Assembly (NCBI GenBank): GCA_003586115.2 | Contig: QVOM02000090.1 | Location: 8,992,081 to 9,056,080 of the forward strand | DNA length: 64,000 nt | Reading direction: 5' to 3' | Origin: Salvator merianae | Lineage: Eukaryota > Chordata > Lepidosauria > Squamata > Teiidae | Shown here: one piece after another, positions 55,343 to 64,000 of the stretch | How positions within the stretch are numbered: the first letter of the stretch is position 1 | How the letters are laid out: each line of letters opens with the position of its first letter | The notes under the pieces: generated by a model | Seen by the model: the letters and a program-made list of their open reading frames with translations, nothing else | The model's database searches: none | What the model was told of the DNA's origin: nothing | Position numbers and translations under genes: made by a program

Positions 55343-57598
55343 TTTGAGTCTGCAGTGGGATGTGTTCTGGGGCTAGACATTGGCCTCACAAATTCATAGC
55401 CATGAGGGTTTACACCACCAGTAAACTTGAGTATGGGGCCTGTTTAAAAGAGGTGATGCAAGTTCTGGTTGACTCAGTGGCAACTGGAAGCCAACCCAGG
55501 AGTTGGCAGCCTGTGAGCATCTCCACACCATTGCCAGCTGGTCCCACCACGTGCCAAACAGTGGCACCCTGTGAGCATCAAACACAGAGAAGCAGGGATT
55601 ATTCTGCTTCCGGGCTTCAAATAGCAATCCAATGTGAACTCAGCCTAAGTTGCCATTCAGCTTGGGGACAGGCTGTGCTTTGGTTGTCCATTTGAGCCAT
55701 TCTTGTGAAACTGCTCTTTTGAGGAATTCAGGAATCAGCAGCATCTTGACTGTAATTCTGACGATTCCCCTGGGCGTTTCTCCAATAGTGACAAGATGCT
55801 TTTGAGTTTGAGGGGGAAATGTCTTCCTCTGGCTCCATAAATGGCATGCAGTCTCGTGGACGAGCAGCAAGACGGTGGCTGCAGTCAGTCAAAGTGATCT
55901 CCACTTGTGCACATGAACATCACCCAGGTTGTACACCAACCCCTGGACTCGTGCCTGGGTCTGGTACATGGACAAGTTGCCAATTTTTTCATGTAACAAG
56001 AAGGAGGAAAAGGCTCACGTGATGTCACTGTGGTCTGGACTGGCCATTGTCTAGGGTGGCTTTCTGGCCCAAGCCCTGAAGTCCATCCAGCACCTGCAAA
56101 CCTTTTTTTGAAGAATTGTACCCTTAATGGTGTCCATTCCGTACCACTTATAAATGACCTTGCCTCTGCCCACAAGTCCCAGCTAGCCGAACATGTATGA
56201 CATCTCCAAAGAGTCTCACTTTTCAAATTAGGATACAGGTTTTACCAGTATTAGTTACTATGCCAGTGCTGCCTTCTCTTGGAATTATGAATTACTCATC
56301 TGGTGTCAGATACTACCAGTTACATTCTCGTTGTCCAGTAACTTATCAGTGTTTTCCCTCTCTGAAGTTCCCTTATTGTCGTTAAGGAGCAGGGCTTTTA
56401 CCGTAGTAGTACCAAAATGCACTCATCAAGGAAGCCCATATGATTCCATAATTAAAATCTCAAAATTGATGTGAACATTTTTCCAGTTCTTTTGATTGTA
56501 GTATAATCTGCAACAGAATAACAGTTTGTAGTTTACTTTTGTCGTCGGTCACTTTCAGTTTTCTGGAATATAAAGCAGAACACACATGTGCTGAGACACA
56601 AATCTGTTGATTTTCTAGCTCAGTATCCTTCATCTAACTGTACATCCTCAGGTCACAGTTTTCCCTTGACTGAATCTATGCAAAATAATTTCTTCTTCAT
56701 GGTTTATCTGCATAACTCTTAGGCTTCATGTGATATTGTACCTCAACTCAAGCAGCAGTAATCCACTCCTCATAGTGAGCAAAGGAAGTGTTTATTCAGA
56801 TTCAAGTGGTGTAGCTCAAGGTAACTTAACTTTGCTCAAAATACAGTGGGTTATAATGCTACACAATATATATACTCAACCATCTACCCCTCACAATAAA
56901 GTATTTGAAGTGGGCCCTTGTCATTTTCACACCTTGACATTTTGCTACCTTAACCAACAGCAAAGTAAAAGACCCTTTGAAGTAAAAGCTCATGCCAGGC
57001 ATAACACACCTGACACTTCATGAACCCAGAAATCTTAGTATGTTCCTGGCGAACTAAGACATTCACAATTAATGCTGTAAGTAAATAAAGATGCAGCTTA
57101 TGGAACATTTTGCAGACCAGTTCACATATTCTTTTCTCTGAAGCATGCATTGGAAAAAAGCAAGTATAGCCAGTAAAGCTACAGCTCTACTCGACCCAAA
57201 ACATTTTGTAGGTGTGAAAATCATACTCAGCCAAGGGCTAGTAGCTTTCTGCAGACTGGACTACAAGGAAGACTCTGTATGGAAGCCTCCTTCTAAGAAT
57301 ATAAGAAATGCCCAGTTGGAGCAGAAGCCTGTTCTAAGGCAAGTAGCTAAGCACAAGATTTACCTCATAATAAATCAGATTTGACTGCAGTGGAAGCACA
57401 AACAAATGTGAGATCACACGTCAAATGTACAGTATTTCCCTTGCAATCTGTGTTTTTCTGCAGAGCACTTTTACTCACAGGGAAAGCACGCTGCTTTTTC
57501 TAGCATGGGCTTTTTAGGTGTGACATAACTGGATTTACAGAGGCCAGGCATTTGAGAATCTAAGCTGGCCAGTAGGAATTAGAAATGTTTCTTATTAT
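55343..57598. other. Unassigned, no gene seen
   Basis: Unique sequence with ORFs up to 113 codons and no domain. ACACAATATATATACTCAACC and CACAATAAAGTATTTG near 56860-56910 place a TATA-like and an AATAAA-like word 30 bases apart. This alone does not support an LTR, since no TG...CA ends were found. Confidence 0.45.
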
Positions 57599-57653
57599 CT
57601 CTCTCTCTCTCTCTCTCCTCCCTCCCTCTCCCTCTCACACACCCACCCACCCA
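57599..57653. repeat. (TC)n / (CCCT)n / (CACC)n
   Basis: About nine TC units, then CCTCCCTCCC and CACACCCACCCACCC. Confidence 0.95.
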
Positions 57654-58480
57654 TTTTAGAGAACCTACCCACTTCTTGAAACAGAGCGAAAATACGGCAC
57701 TTGCAGTATTTCCTGCATTTCCACTGATTCCCTGAAACACAGACGGAGTTCTCACCGAAGAAAGGGGAACCGTCTGAAACAGAAACAAAACGACGGGTAG
57801 AATGATTTTGCCAGCAATTGAATCGTAAGGACTTGGTCTTGCTATTGTCTTAGAAAATGTGAGCCTTAAGGCGTCGGGAAGTTGTGACCCTTCAGCGCTG
57901 CCTCCTGGACTTCCACGAAAGACGAAGCCAGCCTCTGCAACTGCAGCTTCTTTGTACTTCAAGCATGGCCTGCAAGCTAGATGGGGCTGTTTGCGCGAGC
58001 ACTGGTGCTGTGCACATCAGGACGCGGGGTGTTAAACAGCTGTCCAGCAGCCTGAAGGCTTTGGGCCTGGCAGGCAGCAAGCTCATGCCTGTGACTGCTT
58101 TGCAGCTTGATCAAATCCCCAATTAAAAGACTCTCACTTCGAGCAAAAGGCAGCTGTGCCCTGCGATTCTAGAATTGCGCTGCCCCTCATCTGCGCCTGC
58201 AGCGGGAGCGCCTTCCCGTCTCTTCAGTGAAAACTCACTCCATCTTCCCTGTCCTGCTGGGTTCCACTTTACACATCTGATATCTTTTCTCTGAGTCCCA
58301 GGCAGGCACAGGCTGAATCAAGAAGATTTGCACCATGGTATTCTTTTCAACCATTTACAGAGCTCTTTAGGCCTGGTTGTTGCTCCGTTCCCCTTTAAGT
58401 GGGATTTGGGAGCCCTGCTAAGACAAGGCACGCTTCCGCTAGATGGGAAGACATCTGGGGAAAGAATCCGCTGCCTATTA
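57654..58480. other. Unassigned; may include more decayed L2
   Basis: Unique and moderately CpG-retaining (57690-57800, 58180-58220). The last 100 bases may belong to the LINE that follows. Confidence 0.4.
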
Positions 58481-58980
58481 TCAGAGCACCAAATTCTGGC
58501 CGGACACACATCACGCCAGTTTTGAAGGAACTGCACTGGTTGCCAAATGGCTACTGAGCCCAATTCAAGGTGCCGATGGTGACTTATAAAGCCCTGAATG
58601 GCTGCAGCCCTGAATATCTGAAGGAGCACCTCTTCCCATATAAACCTGACCAGGCTTTACGAGCACAAAGTGAAGGCTTTCTTGTAGTTCCGCTACTCTT
58701 GGAGGTACGAGGGGCTGTGACATGAGAGAGAACCTCTGTAGTGGCTCCCTGGCTTTGCAGCAGCTTCCCAGTGGAGGCATGCCAGGTGCCATCTTTATGT
58801 GGCTTTCAGCACCTGGTTAAAATGTACCCAGGCCTTTAATTCTTAGTTCCTCTGATTGTAGCCCTGCCAGGATGGGAAGGAGGGAGATTGGATGGGTTAT
58901 ATTCTTAAAATATATTTTAGTAATTATTTTATCATGTGTTGTGACCTGCCCCGGGCAGGATACAAATAAATAAATAAAGC
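58481..58980 (+). mobile_element. L2-type LINE, 3' part
   Basis: It combines the carboxyl end of a reverse-transcriptase ORF, a 3' UTR and the L2 tail (TTGTGACCTGCCCCGGGCAGG, then ATACAAATAAATAAATAAA). This is the best-preserved L2 copy and serves as the reference for the tails at 4.0, 10.4 and 24.6 kb. Strongly 5'-truncated. Confidence 0.8.
58501..58725 (+). pseudogene. L2-type reverse transcriptase carboxyl end
   Basis: One frame reads HITPVLKELHWLP, then an in-frame stop, then FKVPMVTYKALNG, EYLKEHLFPYKP and FLVVP, ending at a TGA at 58723. Motif order and spacing match the post-RT conserved region of L2/CR1-clade LINEs ('ITPVLKxLHWLP...FKxLxLTYKALNG...LLPYxP'). The internal stop makes it inactive. 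No frameshift is needed to read it. Confidence 0.8.
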
Positions 58981-59165
58981 AGGGGGGGCAAGGGGATTGT
59001 GAACCCCCCCTTTACTACAGCAGCCTGATCATTTGAACTTACATCTGCAGCAATTCTCCAGATGTCTATCTCCCTTTGTTCCCGAAACTGGTTAGCCAGA
59101 GAGAGGGCCTTGGTGGTTGTGGCACTCTGCTTTTTGTCTTTAACTAAGCATGCTTTCCAGAAAGT
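58981..59165. other. Possible second L2 scrap
   Basis: GCCAGAGAGAGGGCCTTGGTGG near 59093 resembles the L2 segment encoding RERAFSV. The surroundings are not recognisable. Confidence 0.3.
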
Positions 59166-59226
59166 CACGGGAAGCTGCCTTGCATGGCATCGGTGCCTTT
59201 AATCATTTAGCTCAGTACCAGTAGTG
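59166..59226 (+). mobile_element. Fragment of composite SINE family
   Basis: ACGGGAAGCTGCCTTGCATGG and ATCATTTAGCTCAGTACCAG match the 'GGAAGCTGCCTTATACTGAGTCAGACC...CATCTAGCTCAGTA' end of the repeat whose other end is seen at 6181-6277. Strand naming is arbitrary. Confidence 0.5.
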
Positions 59227-62047
59227 GCGGAGACTTGGGTGCACAGCTGGTACGCTTGTGGACGAGTGGTATGCTGATTCATTTGGCTGAAAGAGGGATC
59301 CGTGGTGTGTTTCAGACTTCAGAGCTCAGAGCTCACCGAATCTGTGCACCACACTTCCAAGCTTTTCTGGCTGCACCCCTGGGTACCAGCTGCTACTGCT
59401 CAGTATTACCTGCACAAACTGAGAACAGCTGTACAGCAATTAACAGCCCAAGTATCAAGTTCATGTACTTTTCTTTCACCTTAACATCAGGTGCTAAATA
59501 CTTCAAAATACTTTAATAATTCCACATTACAGCATCCTATCTACCAAGGTGAGATAAAATACTTTGGATGAAACTCCACTGGAATGATGGCCAACAATGC
59601 TTTCTTGAAGGCACCCAACATTTTGGTTGAAAAGTCTGTGAAGAAGAGAGCCAAGATGTTCTGAAAGATACTGTGTTAGGAACGAAAGCTCTGTGAGACT
59701 TAAAGTTTGTACTTTCAAATTAAGCTTAGAACACAATTGGCAGATATTGCAAAGGAAGTTCTTCAAAACCACCTGATTTTGTCCTGATCCCAATCCAAAG
59801 GCAGGTGATATCTTAATGACGGTGAACCAATATGTCATAATTAGCATCTCCAATAAATTGGTTGGATATTGACAAAAGCAGGTGACAAAACTAGGATGTA
59901 TTTGGGAGTCATGTATTTAGACTAAGGCTGTCCCCACACAAGCAGCCAACAACATGCTAATTTCCCCAGGTGCAGGAAACCTGCCCAGATCTTCAGGTTG
60001 GCTTTCTCCAGCTGCTGGGGCCAAAATGGTATCCAGAACACCAGCTTTGTGAGCTGAAGATGTGGCCAGAGTTCTGATCATAGATTAGAGGCTGGTGTAG
60101 TTCTTCAGCTGGCCTGAAGATGACTTCTTCAGAAGGGCACCTGGACAATAGGATTTCCCACTTTCTGGCCATGGTTGCCTTTCTTGCTCTTTAGGCAAAA
60201 ATTGGCCACCACAGGGGTTGGTTTGCCTGCCTCAGCTGCTAAGGCAAGTGAAGACTGTCCTTCTGACTGCATTTAGTTAAGCCTAAATTTCTAGGTAACG
60301 ATGGCACACTGAATTTGTTGGTGCTTGTCCAGCTAGACCAGAAGTGCAAGGTGGCCAGGAAAGGCTACAGATTTCAATCAAAGCCTTGCCTTCATCTAAC
60401 TGTCTTGTAGTCCTAATGCATAGGTCACTGCTGATTGACCTACCCATTAGTAGACACTGTATCAGGCTTCCATAGGATGCTAGAACATTGGATGATGACA
60501 ATGCTCATCTTTTAAAAGACAGAAATCTTGTCTGTTGGGTAATTTTTAAAAAGTCTATTCAAACTGGTTTTTGAAGGTGTTTTTCTTAATGGTGTGGCGT
60601 AGTTATCTTGCTTTTCAGAACAAGTTGTATTCTCACATTGTCCAACATTTCACAGGTGAGCCCATCCATCTTCTTGAACTGAATCTCACCTCCCTTTGCA
60701 TCCCCGCACATCACAGAAGATTTAGTTCCATCAACTGCACTCTTCTACTCAACGTGTCCAGTACCAGCACAAAATCCAAAGAAGGCATTATTTCTTCGGG
60801 TTAATTATGTTACAGCAGAAAGAAACGTAAGAGCCTTCAGATCCATTGTCAACTGCAGTTTGAAAAGGATTTGAAATGTTTTCAATACATGCAGTCCAGA
60901 CGAGCTACATGCACTTTCAGTGTTCAGATACCTAGCCAAAGAAACCAGGGGAAAAGACTTAACCCAGAAGAACAATCGCAACGCCCCAGTGAAGAAAACA
61001 GGAGGGTCTTTAGATAGAAGAAAAAGGGGCAAGTTAAGAGCAGACATGACCGAAGTGCAAAAAATTACGTCTCGGGTGTGCAAAGTAAAGAAAGAGAAGT
61101 TTGTCTGTTATAAGATGCAAGAGCCCAGAGCTAGCCAATTTGGCGTAGATTAATATGCAGTTGCAGGGGGATAAGATGCAGGGACGGTGCAGGGAAAGGA
61201 CTCTCATTGGAGTCTTGCCTTTAACCTCTCCAAGTGATGATTTGATCTGCTACAGACAAAATAAGGGCACGGTCAGACACTGTAGGATTAATCCGTACTG
61301 TGGGAGAATGAGGACTGAGTACATGTTCTGGTCATTCCCACATTTGTATTTTAACATGGACTCAATTCAGACTTGCTTGTTCTCACTCCTTGCTCTTCCC
61401 GTGCTTGGCATGGGGAAACTGTACCTTTCTGTCTCCACCTCTCACCAAATTCCTCTCCCTGTACAGTCACTAATCCCAACGTTCAAATCGTAACTTCACA
61501 GGGGCGGGAAGGTCAAACTCTGCCCTCCATATTTCCCTGCTGTCGCATCAGAACATGTATTCCCTTTGTGGCATTACTGGTCATTCGTTGTTTGTTCCTT
61601 CTCCCTATCCAGCCTGTATTCACCCAAGCAAAACTTCAATCCCACATCTACCACACAATAAAGTTTCTTAAAGGGCAGATCACAATTTCTGCTCCTTTGC
61701 AATTGCGCTTTTGCACAATTGTGCAATTTCAGAGTAGCATACAAGTGAGGAGAGGCCAGTGAAAAGGGGGGAATGTGTGTGTGTATCTATTACTGTGATA
61801 GTGAAGTTAGTGGTCAACAAATTGACTCCAACTCACCTCCCTTCGAGACATCCACAGCATCATTTGTCCCACTATGTAGTTGTCTGGTGTGGATGGCAAA
61901 ATTGATAGTGATGTGGGTTGTTTATTGCGGTAGGAGGACTGCATCCCAAACTGGCGCAGCTGAGGCATATATCAACCCAGTATTCTTGAAGAAAGCTGTA
62001 CTGTGCTGTTTGCCCTAGAGCCACAGAAGCACAGTATTGGTTTTATG
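59227..62047. other. Long unassigned stretch, no gene seen
   Basis: ORFs up to 129 codons lack domains. AAGGCTGTCCCCACACAAGC near 59926 resembles a Harbinger-like terminus without a partner. TTGCACAATTGTGCAA (61711-61726) is a 16-bp palindrome of length expected by chance. A short (GT)n sits near 61773. Confidence 0.45.
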
Positions 62048-62240
62048 TAAAAGTCCTCTTTTAATGAAAGGAAAATGGAGGAAACATTGTGTCCTCCTTC
62101 TTGCAGGGATAGGAGAGAAAGGGAAATGGAGATATATTGTCCTTCTTGCAGGGATAGGAAAGAAAGGAAAATGGAGATACACTGTCCTTCTTGCAGGGAC
62201 GGGAGAGAAAGGAAAATGGAGATACAATGTCCTTCTTGCT
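62048..62240 (+). repeat. 45-bp-unit minisatellite, dispersed family
   Basis: CCTTCTTGCAGGGA begins at 62096, 62141 and 62186 and again partially at 62231, an exact 45-bp period. The leader AAAAGTCCTCTTTTAATGA (62050-62068) and the array align with the minus strand of 19845-19978. Because 45 is divisible by three, both strands stay open through it (15-residue repeats such as PSCRDRRE). These ORFs are most likely a by-product. Confidence 0.9.
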
Positions 62241-62443
62241 TAATGCATTTAGGGCTACTCTTTTAGATAGATCATTGGTTCAATCTAAAAAAAGCTCTTC
62301 CTATATGCCTGTGAGAACTTTAGAAATTTTCAGTGATAAACGGTTTCGAAGATTTTGTCATTAAGGACATAAAATGGAGAAAAGTTCACCAGAGAGTTCA
62401 AGAAAAATAGGTCTGTTCCTAATAAACTGGTCCAGTTGGAGAC

Positions 62444-62956
62444 AATGGGCCTTTCTGCGCTTACCTTCTTCAGATCTGGATTTGCTGATCTGCAAAAAAC
62501 AATCTGTCCCAAGGCTGGGATGGAATGCTCTGAGGGCAGAACAATGCTGTCTGCATGGAGACAGCTGTTCTGGTCTAGCCTGTGTGCCAGGCCCAAAGCC
62601 TGCATAAGCTCTGATGTCCAGCAACAAAAGTTCCTGGCCTCAGAGTCCCTAGGGGACACATTTCAGCAGTGTGCCTTGTTGTACTTCTAAAATGGGTCCC
62701 CCAGTAAACCAGAGCATGGAAAATCCGTGATCTGCATTTTCATCAATTAATATGCTGGTAGACCTCAATATCAAGGTCTTCCAGCGATCTGGATTTAGGC
62801 CCCTCCTGATCTGGATTATGCTCCACCTGGTGCAGATGTAGCGTATTAGCAGGGGTGGGGCCTCTCTAGTCTGCACCAGCTGCAGCCAAAAGAGGCACTT
62901 AAGAGGACTACGGTGTGCACTGGTCCAGACCTAAGGCAAGCGCAGAAAGGCCCAAT
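62444..62956. mobile_element. 507-bp TIR element with 3-bp target duplication
   Basis: The element is 62447-62953. The left end GGGCCTTTCTGCGCTTACC and the reversed right end GGGCCTTTCTGCGCTTGCC match at 18 of 19, with weaker similarity further in. Both flanks are AAT. Short duplication and G-rich ends are compatible with PIF/Harbinger. No transposase; ORFs up to 109 codons on either strand have no features. Confidence 0.8.
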
Positions 62957-63159
62957 GTGTTCCCCTGTATGGACTCAGAGTTTCCCCTCCTATCTCCCTG
63001 CCATAGCCCCACATGCAACATTGCTTTGGATGGAGAGGTTACTGTAAATGGCAGGAAGAAGAGGCCAAAAGTAATCAACCCAATGGGCGACCCTTTGCCC
63101 CTTCCCCAGCGTTACACATGCCCGGACTAATACACTTGAGCCCAGCTGCTTGAGCGGCT
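62957..63159. other. Unassigned
   Basis: Unique sequence between the TIR element and the X-box block. A C-run lies at 63163-63169. Confidence 0.5.
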
Positions 63160-63330
63160 GACCCCCCCAGAGGCCCCCTCGCTGACAAAAGGCCTATCTT
63201 CTCTCCACCTAAATGATTTAAATTCTAATCAAACATCATTTATAGTACATCTCGCAGCCGTCTCCTGGGAACAGTTCCCACGTGAGCCGTTGCCAGGGCA
63301 ACCAGGGGGTCTCATTTCAGAAATGTCAGA
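63160..63330. promoter_or_regulatory. Unique block with palindromic factor sites, possible conserved element
   Basis: Contains AATGATTTAAATTCTAATC, AACATCATTTATAG, GGGAACAGTTCCC (63268-63280, perfect 13-bp inverted repeat) and the X-box described separately. No repeat similarity and no coding signal. Density of symmetrical sites within 40 bp is the reason for the call. Confidence 0.4.
63289..63302. promoter_or_regulatory. RFX X-box palindrome
   Basis: GTTGCCAGGGCAAC: two perfect inverted GTTGCC half-sites with a 2-bp spacer, the classic full X-box bound by RFX-family factors. It lies in unique sequence 9 bp from another palindrome. Function is inferred from the motif alone. Confidence 0.6.
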
Positions 63331-63509
63331 TTGCATTATTGTCTTCACACTTCTCTGATAACCTGGTGTCTCTCTCCTTCTCTCCACCATCCCTGTGGTT
63401 TTCACTCTCTCCCACCCTCCTCCCCACACCAATCCATCCCCACCCCTCCATCCCAGGAGAAAATTACCAGCTCTATTTCATTACCTGCTTTGCCTCCATC
63501 ATCACCCCT

Positions 63510-63515
63510 TACACA

Positions 63516-63556
<41 letters not shown>

Positions 63557-63557
63557 G
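63510..63557. repeat. (CA)n then (GA)n
   Basis: About eleven CA units pass directly into about twelve GA units. ORFs crossing it (up to 156 codons) read THTHT/RERER and are artefacts. Confidence 0.97.
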
Positions 63558-64000
63558 GGAGAAGGAGTTCTTCTCCTTCGGGGGCTCGGCTGTGTGGTCT
63601 GGTGTCATTTCATTTCACTAGATATGAAAATGAGACATAGATTTTTGTCAGCAATGATAGCAAAGCACAGTTGTTCCTGCGAATCTCCCAGGAATCAGGC
63701 TGTTTTGAAAATGGCAACGGTTCCGGGCCTAGCTGCCATCCATGGCTACTAGATCCCAGAGACACGGACAGGGCTGCTGTAAGGGACATGCCGTCTCCAA
63801 ATTCAAATTTCAAAATGTAAAAGATTCCGCCCAAAAGCGAGAAGAGGCCTGTTCCTTTGATCATAATTGTGAGCAGGGCTCTGATTCGTTGAAAGCAACG
63901 TCAGTCCGAAGATTTTCTGGCATCCTCGACAAAGCACTGCTCAGGTGTGTGCACACAGGTGCACCAAAGACTTGGTTGGAAGGAACAATGTTCTGCTGCA
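63558..64000. other. Unassigned, runs to window edge
   Basis: Unique, with retained CpGs near 63820-63930. No gene or repeat is recognised. Confidence 0.45.

Noticed and set aside
55012..55389. ORFs across the homopurine tract
   Set aside because: Translations of tetranucleotide repeats only.
56700..57400. Possible LTR (TATA-like and AATAAA words)
   Set aside because: No TG...CA ends, no paired copy, no target duplication and no retroviral coding sequence.
59926..59950. Harbinger-like terminus AAGGCTGTCCCCACAC
   Set aside because: No matching inverted end was found within several kilobases.
61711..61726. 16-bp palindrome TTGCACAATTGTGCAA (C/EBP-like)
   Set aside because: About one palindrome of this length is expected by chance in 64 kb.
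62015..62266. Repeat-protein-like ORFs on both strands
   Set aside because: The 45-bp period is divisible by three, so any frame without a stop stays open. Openness on both strands argues against coding.
63282..63752. 156-codon plus-strand ORF
   Set aside because: Runs through the CA/GA microsatellite (THTHT, RERER).

Overview
This window reads as noncoding vertebrate nuclear DNA, most likely from a squamate reptile (lizard, gecko or snake). I found no convincing host protein-coding gene, tRNA, rRNA, CRISPR array or prokaryotic feature. The organism call rests on the repeats: CR1-type LINE 3' ends whose tails are built from an ATGTTCTT-like octamer, L2-type LINE 3' ends, an L1 ORF2 carboxyl end, tRNA-derived and CORE/MIR-like SINEs, hAT-like and PIF/Harbinger-like miniature DNA transposons, and very many microsatellites. 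All family names come from recalled consensus patterns, not from a database search.

Layout. 0-10 kb: an AAGGG array cut by the window edge, a long unique stretch that looks enhancer-like (220-1090), LINE tails near 4 kb, a minus-strand CR1 end (5770-6035), a SINE remnant and a compound pentanucleotide array (8430-8545). 10-20 kb: a LINE tail with microsatellite, three tandem duplications (10.7, 11.9 and 17.7 kb), a faint minus-strand coding remnant (12.8-13.06 kb), a Harbinger-like MITE (13916-14127), a pyrimidine-rich block (14.4-15.3 kb), hAT-like and SINE fragments. 19.3-23 kb: a mosaic made of an unnamed repeat ('repeat X'), a 45-bp-unit minisatellite fragment, an L1 3' end, and a second copy of repeat X. 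23-35 kb: SINEs, a MIR-like core, AT-rich hAT-like MITEs including one with intact ends and an 8-bp target duplication (32429-32768), a possible orphan exon (30274-30628) and a perfect 26-bp palindrome (34459-34484). 35-48 kb: a 0.35-kb direct duplication 1.75 kb apart, further MITEs, a second minus-strand CR1 end, a CR1 fragment with a nested MITE (41718-41839), a second copy of the 13.9-kb MITE in inverse orientation (43551-43765), and a GC-rich hairpin (47924-47950). 48-64 kb: a CR1 tail, a 147-bp palindromic MITE, a 227-nt homopurine tract (55116-55342), an L2 end with readable reverse-transcriptase sequence (58501-58725), the main 45-bp minisatellite (62048-62240), a 507-bp TIR element (62447-62953), and an RFX X-box palindrome in a unique block (63289-63302).

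The picture is of an intergenic or large-intron region, possibly with long-range regulatory elements between layers of old transposons. Nothing here amounts to a working multi-gene system. The observations most worth checking are the dispersed 45-bp minisatellite, the long palindrome, the X-box block, the GC hairpin, the MITE families with visible target duplications, and two weak coding-like patches.
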